Of a stretch of DNA of 64,000 bases, positions 46,131 to 59,250 are shown in pieces. Position 1 is the stretch's first letter. Each line of letters opens with the position of its first letter. Under the pieces are notes generated by a model that saw nothing but the letters and a program-made list of their open reading frames with translations, did not search any database and was not told the DNA's origin. Made by a program: the position numbers and the translations under genes. This DNA comes from Epiperipatus broadwayi (lineage: Eukaryota; Onychophora; Udeonychophora; Euonychophora; Peripatidae), in contig JAQFVV010006273.1 in NCBI GenBank assembly GCA_028023455.1, positions 5,696,889-5,760,888 of the forward strand, read 5' to 3'.

Positions 46131-47705
46131 TGGTTTAACTAACAGTCAGCTTTGTTCCAATGAGAATTAATGAAATTCTATACTACAAAAAATATGGCAA
46201 AGCAGTAAAACTATGATCATGCTGGTAATGGTGTAGCAGTTAGTCCAGTAAATGAAGTCTATGATAAATTATTACCAACCCCTATAATCTGTCAGAAAAA
46301 AAGACCAGATTACACAATTAAATTGCCAAAAACTTAAATTTGTGTAATATGTAATACACTGATACAAAGCTAATATATGTGTCTAAGGTCGAGAAAGAAG
46401 ACAGATACATTTTTGAAAAATCTAAAAACAGTGTCAAGGTAATTAAGGAGAAGAAAACATATATGAAACCTAAAAAGATGCTAAAAATTGGTGAAAGTTA
46501 AGATATTAAATTTACAAAGATTAAAATAAATTCAATAGTGTATAATAATATCTTATATTTTTATATGTGAATTAAAATTCTAAACTTAAATTGAAAGTAA
46601 TTTAGAGGAGTTGTGATTCACTTTGTACATAAACATGTGTGTAAAATTACTAAAAGTAAGAATTGAAATAGATGGACTGTTTGTTGTTGAAAAAAATTAC
46701 ATTAATGATTTTTATATCTCTACCTGAAATTACTGAAAAAGAATACTAAATATAAGAATTTGTTGATTGGAAACTGTTTGATTATTCTATGATTGATTTT
46801 GAAATTATTAAATCATGAGAGAATAAAATATATAAACTCTTTATTATTATAACTACCTTAATGATTCTATACAAGATCACATAATCACCAATACATATAG
46901 AGAGTTTTGCCTGTTCTATACAATATGAAAACTTACCATTGAAATTTATATAATATAGTTACAATCAATCTACTTTTACTATGTTACATTAATAAATGGT
47001 TATTTTGTTTTTTATTAATCCATTTCTTAATTTTGCTTTATATATGATTAAATGTTACAACCTTAACATAATATCTACAGCTCTAAGAACATGCAAACTA
47101 CTGAGTGATGTGTCAGGTATCATGGTAAAAAATTGGTAAATGATGATTATTTTCTTAAATAATTCCAAGTAAACATTCACTTTTGAGGATGTTTGGTGCT
47201 TGGCATTTCTATAAAGAAAAACCTAAAAGAAATAAAATACCTGAGAGTAATTGTGATAATAAAACCACCATCATCATTCCTGTTATTGAATTAATTTTGG
47301 TTGAGTTAAATAGAATTTTTAAGATTTACAAATGCATATAGTGAGATATTTCTACATTTATCATTACCTATATATGCTTCAGAAACCTTGAATATCTTAT
47401 ATTTATTATATATATATCATTGGTTAGAATTCGAACTCGAATCATGAAAGTACTACATAGAGTTAATTAAGAACGTAAAAAAGAATTATATGCATATATT
47501 TACCAGTATAATATATATATATATTAAGACAATAAAGCCAATTACTCAAGGCTTTAATAGGTATATAAATGTAGATAATAGCAATCAATCCTTAAGTTAT
47601 CACCAACCTCAATCTGTTATAGAGGTTTGCCTAGACTACATGTTGAGATTGTTGATAGCTTAAGGGTTTATTGTTATTATATATATATATATATATATTT
47701 ATTGT

Positions 47706-47740
<35 letters not shown>

Positions 47741-48221
47741 AGAAAAAATGACATTAGTGATATATGGTTATTGATTTATTTATATTACTTATTATATGTT
47801 ATTTTTTTAGCAAGCATCTTCTCACAAAAATTACCTTTCAATAAATACATGCTATATGATAATTAGTCACTCTGTTTTGGGTTATAAATTATTGTGTTCA
47901 TTTAACACTAGATATAGAGATATTAAATTTAATATAGTTTAAATATATGTAATATTTTTTTATATAAATGCATAATAATATCCAATTTTAACCAATCTTT
48001 TATTTATTTTATATTGGCCTCGCATGATCCTGTTTATAGTTGTTTTCTTTTACATTAACTAGTAGGTTTTCAAAATAGACAGAATTAAATCAAAAGTTTT
48101 AAAAATCAATACAACATAAACACTTACTACAAAATAAAGCTCTAGTTATAGAATGAAATTCAATTAATTAAAATCAAAGTTTATTTTTTTTACTTAAAGT
48201 AGTACTTCTAAACATAGGGAA
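46131..48221. other. Intron sequence with (TA)n tracts
   Basis: No gene seen. TA-dinucleotide runs occur at about 47508-47525, 47677-47698 and 47708-47736, the last two separated by a repeated TTTATTGTTATTA. An open frame across them is only the dinucleotide repeat. Confidence 0.5.
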
Positions 48222-48440
48222 CTTGAACACAAACTTTCATGCAAACTTTAACTATCCATACTATCTCATACTACTGATACCCTTGACCACACACATGCAG
48301 AAAAGATAAATAATCACCAATATATGTATTTTGTGCTGAAACAGCACTCATCAGTTGGTGCAGATTATCATCTCCCACAGTTTATATTAAGATAGCAAAT
48401 CTTTATACTTTAATAGATAAGGAAGGTACTTGTAAATTTA
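48222..48440 (+). repeat. Dispersed repeat R2, partial copy
   Basis: GAACTTGAACACAAACTTTC, GACCACACACATGCAGAAAA, AATAATCACCAATATATGTA and CATCAGTTGGTGCAGATTAT match the family at 55385. It is truncated before the AGCCATCCA-type block. Confidence 0.75.
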
Positions 48441-50559
48441 CCAGTTTAGGAAGGACTGTTTTTCTGTTCTCTATAGCCAATGTTTTGTACTAGATTATAT
48501 GCTTGAATCTATCAAATTCTAGTTTAAATGGAGCTGATTGAGTGTCAATAGTTATCTGAATTATACATTTTCCAAAGATGATAAGAAGGCTGTCTACTGT
48601 TTAGAAGAGATCAGCTTACCAAAAGATTCCATCAATTTGCCAAAGTAATTTATACATATACTGTTTTATCTATATTGAGATAAGCACAGATAAAGATACT
48701 GCAACATATATATAAAGGACAGCTGATGAGTAGAGGATATTATGTGTATTGAGAATGATATTATTTAAAATATTTTTTTGAAAATGACATTTAAAATTTC
48801 TAATTAACAAATTTTAAAAGTAAATTACTTTTTTCAACTAAAAATAAAACAAGAAAAGGAAAATAATAAATGACATTTGTGTCTAGAATATTATTTTTTT
48901 TCCAATATTATTCATAAAAAAAATGAAGAAACTCTGAGGACCTTTTTTTAAATATTGAAAATGAGGTCACAAAGACCTAAATTTTAAATGAAACTTTTCA
49001 AATGTTAATACTTTTTATAAAGAAAAACTTTTACTTACCATAAAATAATAAGAGGCTAATTAATAGTTTTAATTTGGATTATCTATATTTTGTATATACA
49101 TACATATGTGTGTTCTTATGTCTTAAAAATAAATTGAATTTTATTATTAGTTTATCACAATTCTGATATGTAATTTTAATTCACACAGCATGTTTATGCT
49201 TATGTAGATGAATCTCAAGTAGACACATATATGTTAAATTCAATCATACTTTATGAATTATTAAAATAAATTATTGAATTTTATTATTAGTTTATCACAA
49301 TTCTGATATGTAATTTTTTATACAGGCACATCTGTGTGCTAATAGATATGTGTTTTTGGTAAACCTATTGATATATTGGTAAATCACAATGTGATAGCTT
49401 ATTTCTTTTTGTATTAATCAAAATCAGCATGCCAAATTTATATTTATATCATACTCAGCAGACCTTAATTTTATTTTAAATATTATTAATAAACTGGTAT
49501 TTCAGTGTTAAAGTTGTTCCAATGAATTTATTTAATCCTAAAATGGTTTTAAAACATTATATGTTTGGATTATATCTTTTGTTCACATTAATAGTTATAG
49601 ACCTTTTGCTCACTGAGTTGGATTTGTGTAAAATGGTCTGTTATATAAAAGGGATTTTTATATAGTGTTATGGACACCCAGATTATGATGATGCTGATGA
49701 TGCAAAGGGGATATTCCTTAAAGTTCATACACTACATTTTATTTTAATTATTTATTTAGAAATTGTTTATAGTTGGCCAGTACATTAATTGTACAAAGTG
49801 ACCAGATGGTATTGATGATGATCAGCATTTTTAAGTATATCAGCATTATTATTTTTATTGTTATTTATTCTGATGGATTAGCACTTAAGATTGTACATCC
49901 AAATTATGTTGTATTGCTGCCCTAAGTTTGATAAGAGCTAAGTAATTAGCCTGGTCTATAGTGGACCCATTTAAAATTTAGTCACAAGATTTCCTGTTGA
50001 TTTATTTTTATTGTTGATCATTCATGATGATGAATGATTTATACTTTTATGTAATGTTGGTGAACTTTTATTTAGTTCTGTGTTGATCTCTCATGCCTAT
50101 TGCTTATATATATATTCATTATCAATTTTTTATATTTAAAATTGTTTATTTTATCATTGCATTGGGTTGATGATGATGATATTCGATCACTCCAGATTGT
50201 CCATACAATTACAATATACATATAGTGTATACATACATATTAGGATCATTATAAACTACTTAAAAATTAGTTTATATATTTTTTTATTAGAAAGTACTCA
50301 AAAAATATTATATCCATTAGAGTTCCAAGTCCACATGCTTTGGTGTAAAAGAGTAAACTTTTTGAATTAAAAATCTACAAATTATAGCTCCATTGATTAC
50401 TTCCAGAAGATATTCATCTTATAAATGAATCACTCAATTATTTACTTATTTAGTTCTTTTGGAAATAACAATGAATGAAAAGTTAAAGATTAGTTTTGTA
50501 ATGATTATACAAACCAATTTGTAAACCTTAGATACATTCGTATATATTATATGATATTC
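48441..50559. other. Intron sequence with a split 55 bp duplication
   Basis: ATTGAATTTTATTATTAGTT followed by TATCACAATTCTGATATG occurs at about 49133 and 49273, about 140 bp apart. GATGATG-type short repeats are at 49686-49705 and 50169-50182. Nothing else seen. Confidence 0.55.
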
Positions 50560-50850
50560 TTTCAGTCTATTTATTGAATATTTTGAAATGAAATACTTTA
50601 ATCTTTTCAACAGTTGACTTTTTTTAAAAAAAATCTCATCTTTACATTTTACTGAATCTCTTTATTGCATTCAACTTTTTAATGAATGAAGTTAAAATTG
50701 AACTTTTTTAGAATGACTTTGAGATAATATTAAAATAGTAAATAATATGTATTTCTCCCACAGAAATCATGAAAAAGTTTATGATAATCACATTTTTTTA
50801 AAAAAAAAATGAATCACTCTTCATCGGTGACATATGACAGACAGTGAAGA
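50560..50850. repeat. Distant relative of the segmental duplication
   Basis: ATGACTTTGAGATAATATTAAAAT and TCATGAAAAAGTTTATGATA-like blocks resemble 32390-32470. Weak; by eye only. Confidence 0.35.
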
Positions 50851-52215
50851 TTTATAAATGTAATGGTAGATTTAATCTCACTCACTGATTCAGAAAACAT
50901 ATTAATTACATTTATGGATTTTGTCATTCTCTCTATTTTATATTACAAAATATATCTAGATAAAATTATTTCAGTACTTTCATGTTATGTTCATAATAAA
51001 TCTGTAACAGTAAATTTATCATACAATTTAATTGAAATTATTACATGATGAAATAATTTATCTTTTGATTCTTAAAAGCATCAACAACACATTTGTGTCT
51101 ACACTACATTGTAGCACCCAATGTTTTTTTTTAAAAATGTTATATAAGTATTTGAATTGATTTATATTTCAAGAGAATAATTATCCAGGACAAAGGGAGA
51201 TGTAGTTATTTTCACACAATGTCATAAACCTTCCTAGATGAACTGAATTAAATAACCATAAAATTAATAAAAATAAAACATAGTTCAATCTTCACTTATG
51301 GGAATTTTTTTTTTTTTGCATTTGTCTAAAAAAAGGTAATGGAATACCAAAATCTTTTAGCAATTTCCTTATTTAACTAATAAATATAGAAACTTCTTCA
51401 TCAATATGTCATTTATTCAAAACATGTACATAACCATAAGCAAATATTTATTATAATTTCTATTTACAATCAAACCTATTAAGATACATTTTCAATGATA
51501 ATATTGAATTGATAACTAAATGTAGAATATGTTGCATTAATTGATCCCACATAAACTAGTTATCAGAAATTAGCACATTGTTGATTGGTTCTGCATAAAG
51601 ATATTCATAATTAGATGAAGTGAGAGAGAATCCATTATAGACAATTCTGTGTTGTGATTTGATATTGTCTAATGATAGTTATGTTATATATTGTTGGCTC
51701 AATAAATGAAGTCATTCATATATGATGTTTATTAATGAAAGATGTCATTTTGTCATTTTATTCTTACTTACTTATAACAAGGTTGTGTGATCATGAAAAC
51801 TATAATATCTAGCTTGGATATTTTTACCATAACTTTTTATTCTATTTATTTCTAATTTACATATCTAAATCAATGGGTTTTTTTAATTTCTACAAGGCAA
51901 TATTAAATTTTATTCATTTTTCTAATTTAACACTTTGACAACTTATTTATTATTTAACATATAAAATTTAAATATTGTCCAGGTTGATTTTTTTATTATG
52001 TATAAGCTTACAAGTAAATATTCAATTCCTTTTTTTATGCTACAAATAATTATATTACGCAATCACGGCTGCTTAGAGCAGTGATAACTGTAAAGAATTT
52101 TCAAAGAAAAATTATAATCTATATATATGTTTTGAGAATATACGTACAGATAAATAGATCAAAAAATTAATTTGTTTATATTAGGTTTACAAACCTGAAA
52201 CATTAACTAATGTTT
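50851..52215. other. Intron sequence before the last FMO exon
   Basis: AT-rich with chance frames only. No branch point can be named with confidence. Confidence 0.5.
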
Positions 52216-52244
52216 TAATTTTTCTCTTCTTTTTTTTTTTTTAG

Positions 52245-52556
52245 TTTTCAAACTTGAAATATAGAGATCAGCTTGCTGATGAAATTGGAGTCAAGCCAAA
52301 ATTTTGGGAACTTTTTTTTCAAGATCCAAAGCTTGCATTTTTGTGCTTTTTTGGACCTTCATTTCCCGTCCAATATCGTTTAAAAGGACCCCACGTATGG
52401 AATAAAGCCAGAGAATACTGTCATAATATTTATAGTGAAACTATCAGTAATCCCAAAGCTGATAATAATATTTCAGTGATTGCAAAGACTAAACTTTTAA
52501 TTATGCGAATGTTATGTTTGAGTGCTGTAATTTTGTTTGTATATTTCTGTATATAA
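52245..52556 (+). CDS. Flavin-containing monooxygenase, terminal exon
   Basis: Continues the FMO protein in phase 0 after a pyrimidine-rich acceptor (52216-52244). Motifs are KYRDQLADEIGVKP, then DPKLAFLCFFGPSFPVQYRL and GPHVWNKAREY, which match the family blocks Y.D.LA..IG.KP, DP.LA...FGP..P.Q.RL and GP..W..AR. The last 20 or so residues (LLIMRMLCLSAVILFVYFCI) are hydrophobic, as expected for the C-terminal ER membrane anchor. The stop is TAA at 52554-52556. The encoded 103 residues fit the usual FMO end. No lesions are seen, so the gene is likely functional, although its 5' part is unseen. Confidence 0.92.
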   Translation, partial: FSNLKYRDQLADEIGVKPKFWELFFQDPKLAFLCFFGPSFPVQYRLKGPHVWNKAREYCHNIYSETISNPKADNNISVIAKTKLLIMRMLCLSAVILFVYFCI

Positions 52557-52650
52557 GCTTGTTGCAAATTTTTTACAAATTCTAAAAGGTTATAAATATT
52601 TATTTTGTAATAATAAATAAATCATATTTTTATAAATAAAAAAATATATA
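52557..52650 (+). terminator. FMO 3' UTR and polyadenylation signals
   Basis: Two overlapping AATAAA signals lie at 52612-52617 and 52616-52621, about 55-65 bp after the stop. Another is near 52637. The 3' UTR would be short. Confidence 0.7.
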
Positions 52651-55379
52651 TTTTTATAACGAAGTTTATTTTTTAAAACAGTATTTCTTTGATCATATTT
52701 AAAATTGCAAAGAAATAGTTAATATTAATCTAATAACTTAAAAATAAATCATTTGGAAGAACCATATAATAAAATCCTGATAAAACTCGTTGGAATTTGT
52801 TAACAAAGAAGAAAATCTGATTAAAATACATGGTTAAATGCATTTCACATAAAGCTTTTTTTTTTTTCAATTTCAAAACGTTATTTAGAAAGTAATTAAC
52901 AGCTGTGATTATGTAGTTATATAAATGTATTTAATTTCATTATATGAAAAAGTGAAAGTAAATCTTATAGACTTAAACTGTGTTGATGGATTATATTAGC
53001 ATTTTACTCTGCCTAGTTTGGCGTAATGATGATATGAAAACTTTGGAACTCAAAATCCATAAATCGTGATTTCTAGCACTTTCCACAGTATTCGATTTTT
53101 TTATGATTTTCACAACAATATATTCTTTAATTATTTTCTTATAAATATTTTGACAGTGATGAAAAATGCATTAAACTATAGTGTTTTCATATTTCATTAG
53201 ATTATATTTATTAAACAAGATATTCATGAATAAAATAAGAAAATAATATTTACTAAGGCAATAAACCTAAAGCATGTTCGGTTTATTGCTTTAGTAAATA
53301 TTACTTACGTAATCAATATGCGTTAAATAAATTTATAATTACAACTTTAAATTATCGTAAGAAAATGATAGTAAAACAATTAATTGCAAAAAGAAAATCA
53401 TTTTATAACTAAAAGGAAATATCGTAAGAAAATGATAGTAAAACAATTAATTGCAAAAAGAAAATCATTTTATAACTAAAAGGAAATATGGTATAATTCC
53501 TAAAAATGAGGATAACATTGAAGTATGAGAAAGAACTATTAAAAAATAGACAAACTAAAAAAAGAAATTTTATTTAATAAATTTATAGAAAAAAAAGAAT
53601 ATGCTTTAAATAATGAAAGATATAGATGAACCTAGATATATAGTTAAAAATTAAATGCATATAAAAGGGGAAAAAAGTAATGAGACATTGAAAAGACAAG
53701 GCTCCACACAAAATGGAATAAATAGTAGGTCCATTAATTTCGAAAACATTTCTTACTTCTCTAAAAATACTCAGTCTTTATCCTTGTTTGTTAGAAATTA
53801 TTTTAAATGTTACATATTTCTATAGCATTCTTACCTAAAATCATTGTTAATATTAGCTCAGAGATGCAAGATAACTAAAGTTAATGATGTAGTCGGACTG
53901 AAATAAAATTTGAAAATGTTTATTATTTTAAACATGCAATAATTGTAATAATTTCTAAAATAATTTTCTAAAGCTGACTTTTTACTTCCTACAATTTTAA
54001 GCAAAGTGAACTTTGAATTATGATTAAACTGTGAAATATGTGACATTTGATGAAGAAAAATATTTCTTTGTGAATATATTTTTTAAAAATATTATTGTTC
54101 TGTAAGCTTAGGAATCATTTTACTATCTAATCCATAGCCAACTCAGAAAAACATAAATTTAAAATCTACATATTGGTAAGTGATCTATAAATAATAATAA
54201 TATAATTGAACAAATTTATCATACCTTTAATAACCTCAGTTTGAAATTAAATTAATAATGTTATATATGCATATATTAGGTATATATGATAGAAAGATTT
54301 GTCCATACTGTATATAGATAGGAATCCATATTGTTTTTAATTTCACAGTATTTTATGTATCCAATAAAATATTTTAAAATTTTATATTTATGATATGTAA
54401 GTAAATATATAAATATAATTTGCCAAAAGTTGCAGTGTTCAGGAAAGTTTTAAAAATGTACATTTTAGAATTGTTGAAAAGTCTCATTATGAAAAAAAGC
54501 AATGAATAAATTTTAAAAAAAATTATATTAAATATAAATGAATACATTTAATAAATAATTATGCTTTTTCATTATAATGTTTCATTTTATTGCCTATTTC
54601 AATTTGGCAATTAAGAAAGTTGAAATTACCAAATTGAACACATTTTAATAAAACCTATTTTATTTATAATATCATATAATAATATTTACAATAATTAATG
54701 CTTTGTAGAGTTACTAATCTTTGTTCTGCCGAAAATATGCATTTCCATACATTTACTTGTAAGTGCTTATGTGTGTGAAACATTCTTAAATTTTGATATT
54801 TAACTATAATATAATCTATTAAGTGTCATTGTTTTGAACATAAATGCATCCATATTTCTTTATAATTGTTTTTCTGCCCGAATAAACTGTTTGTGTTAAT
54901 CAATTGATGTGTTAAATAAAAATTCAATAATAACAAACTATTTCAATTTACACAATGATTATCATTATTTCCAATAACTTTTGTGCAAAGTCTACTACTA
55001 TTTATACCAACAAATGCATTAAAATTTCCAAAAAAAAACTGATATTTTAATGGTATTGCTGTAATAATGCTATCTACCAAGAAATAAAGACTTTCTCTGA
55101 AATCTTTGAATGTACAATTGGAATTAGGAATCTAATAAAATGATCACTCAAAAGGTATCCCAATAATAGAAGATACTAAATTAGTCTTCACAGCAAATAT
55201 AACACCATGAATTTATTCTTCTGTATCTTTTTAAAAAACTTCCACTGATCTTTTTTATTAAATTTTCTTCATCTAGAAAAGCTATATTGAGCTTAAGTCT
55301 TGTTAGCTTCTTAGCCAACAGTGCAATCTTCATTCTATTTTTGAAGAGTTTGTATCAAGTAAAGTTTACACATTCCATT
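52651..55379. other. Intergenic AT-rich stretch with small repeats
   Basis: A short hairpin at 53245-53303 pairs AATATTTACTAAGGCAATAA with TTATTGCTTTAGTAAATATT around a 12 bp loop. A 67 bp tandem duplication at 53354-53487 starts ATCGTAAGAAAATGATAG. No gene was seen. Confidence 0.65.
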
Positions 55380-55745
55380 TATAAGTAAGTGTAGAGGATT
55401 TGAACTCAGATTTTCAAGCACCCTTCAACTATCCACACTATCTCATACAACTGATACACATGACCACACACATGTAGAAAAGATTAATAATCACCAATAT
55501 ATGTATTTCATGCTAAACAAGCACTCATCAGTTTGTCCAGACTATCATCTCTCATATATATATATATATATATATAATCAATGCTCAGTTTATATTAAGA
55601 TAGCAAATCTTTATACTTTAATGGACAGGCTTCAATCCACTGCAACCTCCAACTTTTCAGCCATCCACATCATTGAAAATCTGATGATGAAAACTCAAAT
55701 CCTATGCTGAGTTCAAATCCTCTACACTTACAATTAAGCTTCCAA
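55380..55745 (+). repeat. Dispersed repeat R2, near-complete copy with matching ends
   Basis: It starts GTGTAGAGGATTTGAACTCA and ends with the inverse, GAGTTCAAATCCTCTACAC, giving short terminal inverted repeats of about 20 bp. Inside are CACACACATGTAGAAAAG, CATCAGTTTGTCCAGACTAT, a (TA)n run at 55554-55575 and CTTCAATCCACTGCAACCTC. This is the best defined copy of the family and suggests a TIR DNA element of about 350 bp. Confidence 0.75.
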
Positions 55746-56341
55746 GTTTGTGAAGAGTGCCTGGTTTTCAAATATTTACATTCCATTTATTTATATTAAG
55801 AAAAAATTATATTAATATTTATCTACCACTCTTTCATGATTTATGACTGCTGATATTATTGTTGTTGCTGTTGTTATTTTTCTACAGCTATAATGAGTAT
55901 TCTATTAGACATGACAATATAGTTAGACTTTGTGACACCACATTTTCTAAACCCTTCTATTTCCATAGTAGGCAGTGGCACCCCTAAAGAAAGCTACTTG
56001 AATATAAAATGTTTGCCAACTGAAACATATGTATCACTCAAATTCACCATCAATGATTATATTGCCTAAAGCAAAAATCACATCTAAGGACTGTCAGCCT
56101 AATAAGTCTATCTCCATCATTGCTTTCTTAATTTTTAAGGGCTTGAACTAAAAAAATTTGAGTCAGAAATCCTGTGTGCATAGTTAAATGATGAACATGT
56201 TATTGCAAAAATACACAATCCCATTGTCATAGTATTTACATCCAGTAGCATGACAAACTCATGACAACCAAGCTTTGCACTAAGTATTTGTATCTAAAAT
56301 AGTACCTAGTCTTTTATGAACCAATGTTCTATCTTACTAGG
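55746..56341. other. Intergenic, nothing recognised
   Basis: AT-rich with a GTTGTTGCTGTTGTTA patch near 55860. No feature seen. Confidence 0.45.
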
Positions 56342-56799
56342 CAGGGGTGGGCAATTGTTTTGGCTTGGGGGCTGCAGAGGTTGGTGGAGGGTTGCATTGG
56401 GAGCTACTTTGTGGAAGTGAAGGTTAGCAGAGGACCACACTTTTTTTCATGATACAATAAACACACTGCTTTATTCCCTGTATTGCCAAAGAAATATCTG
56501 TTTGTCCATTCTTCATTAAACACACAACATTCATCACTGATATTACATTTTTTCAGAGGGTTCATGGTTTCACTAAAGTTGGAAATGTATTTATTTACTA
56601 ATGCAAAGACAAAATTAAAATTAACCAGATCAACTGGAAAAGCACAGCATATCGTATCTACACTGCACATGTGTATTGATGTGGCCATTCTAGTTAAAAA
56701 TATGAGACAAGTCTTCAGTTGCATACAGGAAGGAAATCTCAGTTCAAGGCAGATTTTTCTGATTGTCTTCACAAGCCCCTTGCTATTTGACCACCCCTG
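56342..56799 (-). mobile_element. hAT-like element with BED-type transposase fragment
   Basis: The ends CAGGGGTGGGCAA and, inverted, CAGGGGTGGTCAA match hAT terminal repeats of the Charlie type. Flanking 8 bp (TTACTAGG and TTATAAGA) agree at five positions, as expected for an old 8 bp duplication. A minus-strand frame (56772-56404) encodes CVFNEEWTNRYFFGN and KAVCLLYHEKK, similar to the N-terminal BED-like region of hAT-derived proteins (GTF2IRD2 type), where W..YFF and CL.C occur. The second Cys is Tyr here. The catalytic part is missing, so the element is internally deleted. Confidence 0.7.
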
Positions 56800-58820
56800 T
56801 TATAAGATAATAGAACCTCTTGGCACTGTTTAATTGTTGTTTAGAATTGCAAATATAAATTAATTTCACTATCTGCCATTTGTAGAATCAGTCAGTAGCC
56901 TAAACATATGTATATATAATTCTTCTTGAATTTTTTTTTCGCTCCTATATTAATACCTAACACTGACTACAGATAGGATTTAAATAAATTTTCAAGTTCG
57001 ATGTTCTATATACAATTAAACACGGGATGTATTTAACATTAAAAAATTGTCATTTTATTTAGGTTTTTAACTATTAACTCTCGTTATTAATAAAAAAAAA
57101 TGCCAATGAAATCCTTTTAAGATATTCCCTATTGTCAATTTCAGTTAATTTTTATTTAGGTACATTAAAACAAAAAAACAAGTGCTTCTCGCAAGACTTG
57201 ATAAAAAGAAAATGTGTGGCATTCTCTGGTTTTTTACTTTAAAAAAAAAGATTTATTGATTAGGGTTCTTTATATTTTTTATTGAACAAAAAGAAGTACT
57301 TAGAAATGAAAAACTGATACAATGATTCTAGAAATCCTTTAGGTATTTGATAATGTCATCTTTTTCCAAAGCAGGAGAAAGCATTTTGGTCACTTGTTGA
57401 TTAATAATATAAAAATTTAGACTTACAAAATGTGAGACAGAATTTGTTCAAGTTAAATACAAGTTTTTAGAACCTCAAAAATAAATATGTTATAGTTACT
57501 GATAGAATATCCCAATAAACTTTTTAAAATAAGAATCCATATTAACTTCAAAGCTATTATTAGGTTTTTGGATTTTATGGATATATAAAGTTATATCAAT
57601 TGATTTAAATAATTCTTCTATTGTTTTAATTTATAAAAAATACAACAGTATAAAAAAGTGCAGTTTATTCATTATAGCATAGTACTTCAAAAAAATTTAA
57701 TAAATTGGTTACTTCCACCCTTTCATGAACAATTATAAGTGATCCATTGCAGTTACGGCCAACCCAAAAAAAGTGTAAAAGGATGTGATATTTATATATT
57801 ATTTTATGTAGCTATCAAGACTTTTTATGGAAATGGTTTTTGAAATAATTTAGATAGTTTCATGCAGGGCTGCTGTGTGCAGGTTGTGTAAATCACAAAG
57901 GCACATCACTATTTGGGCACTAAGATGTTAATTAATAAAATTTACATGTAAATACAATTGCTTATATTTTCAAATCATTTCATTGTCAGAAATACATTGA
58001 GCATAAATATTTTTATTTAAATATAAGAGGAATACTTCTTTACTTAAACTTATTTGTGTCAATTACCCAGGCTTTGAATTTCTAGGCATGAGCTTTAAAG
58101 TTACAAAAGATACCTCAAAAAAAATATTTCCTTTAACTCCATATTCCTTCTTATATTGGAGGATTGTCTACAATGCCTTTGCTAAAAGGAGTGAATTTCT
58201 AATCAATCAAAAATTTATTTCTAAATATTTTAAACCTGATTGATATATATATCTGACAATTATGAAACTGCTTTCATTTTTAGCTTTTAATAATAATGAT
58301 TTAAATTGAACTATTATGTAATAAATAAGAATTTACAGTGCAAAATGTTTTATATATATTGTTTTGAGATCAATTCAAATGTTATATTGGGCACTGCAAT
58401 TTTTTATTTGTGTGTGGATATATATAAATATACCAAACAGATATCAACTAAGAGATTAAAATTATTGCCCAAATATAAAACCAGTGAAATTAATGACATT
58501 GATTTATTGTGACAGTTGCTCTAGCCTCAAAATATATTTTATATATACATTATCATTACGCAAAACTGAATAGGCTGATGCCTTTTCCTCATTATAATTA
58601 ATAAAATTTATATGTAAATAAAAATGATTACATTTCGCAATCATTTTATTTAAGTATCCTAATTTATATAAAAAAATAACATTATTATTAATAATTTATT
58701 TCAAAATAAAACATTTTAAAAATATTGCCTCATAATTATACAGTAATTCTGCATATGATAAAATTATAGTTATCAATAATGTTTTACATGCTTTAAATGT
58801 GTTGTTCACTTGGGAGCACT
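56800..58820. other. Intergenic, nothing recognised
   Basis: AT-rich; only chance open frames of up to 68 codons. Confidence 0.45.
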
Positions 58821-58834
58821 GATGGGGTTTGGGG

Positions 58835-59250
58835 TTTTTTTCTCAGTGATATAAGCTTTTATTCATCAAAAATAAAAACTACACAACAGTTAGAAAAGGT
58901 TTACAAAAGTATGATTACATGGCAAAATGAAATTTAAGTACACTATGGTGAAGGGGGAGGGAATACATATGAAATGGGAAGGGGATATGGAAAGGGTTGT
59001 AGTCCAGGCAAAGAAGAGTTCTTGGGAAGGAACAATGTTGATAGGCTTGGTTGCCCTGGTGGATTGATAGGAAGATCCATGTGTGATATTAACTTTGGAA
59101 GAATTGCTATATGTTAAGTCTTTAGAGATTTCAGGGATGGATGAGGAGATTTCTGGGTTATGCTTTCATTGGTGGTGAGGGTTTGGATTTGATACTGTGC
59201 TGGTGTCAACATTATTTCAATAGTGTTATCTCTCTCTGTTTTGTTATTAT
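58835..59250 (-). mobile_element. Retrotransposon 3' tail, minus strand
   Basis: On the minus strand a GC-richer tract (59250 to about 58930) is followed by AATAAA-like sequence (GATGAATAAAAGC) and ATCACTGAG plus an A run at 58838-58850. The last 120 bp match the smaller insertion at 42707-42824. It is the 3' end of a LINE or a SINE; no coding region is recognised. Confidence 0.6.

Noticed and set aside
47627-47866. Plus-strand frame with repeated Tyr-Ile
   Set aside because: It is the reading of (TA)n tracts, with no other coding signal.
52254-52556. A stand-alone small membrane protein
   Set aside because: It has no ATG start in frame and matches the C-terminal end of FMO; the exon begins at 52245.
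56483-56833. A 116-residue plus-strand frame
   Set aside because: Antisense to the hAT-like fragment and extends past the element end.
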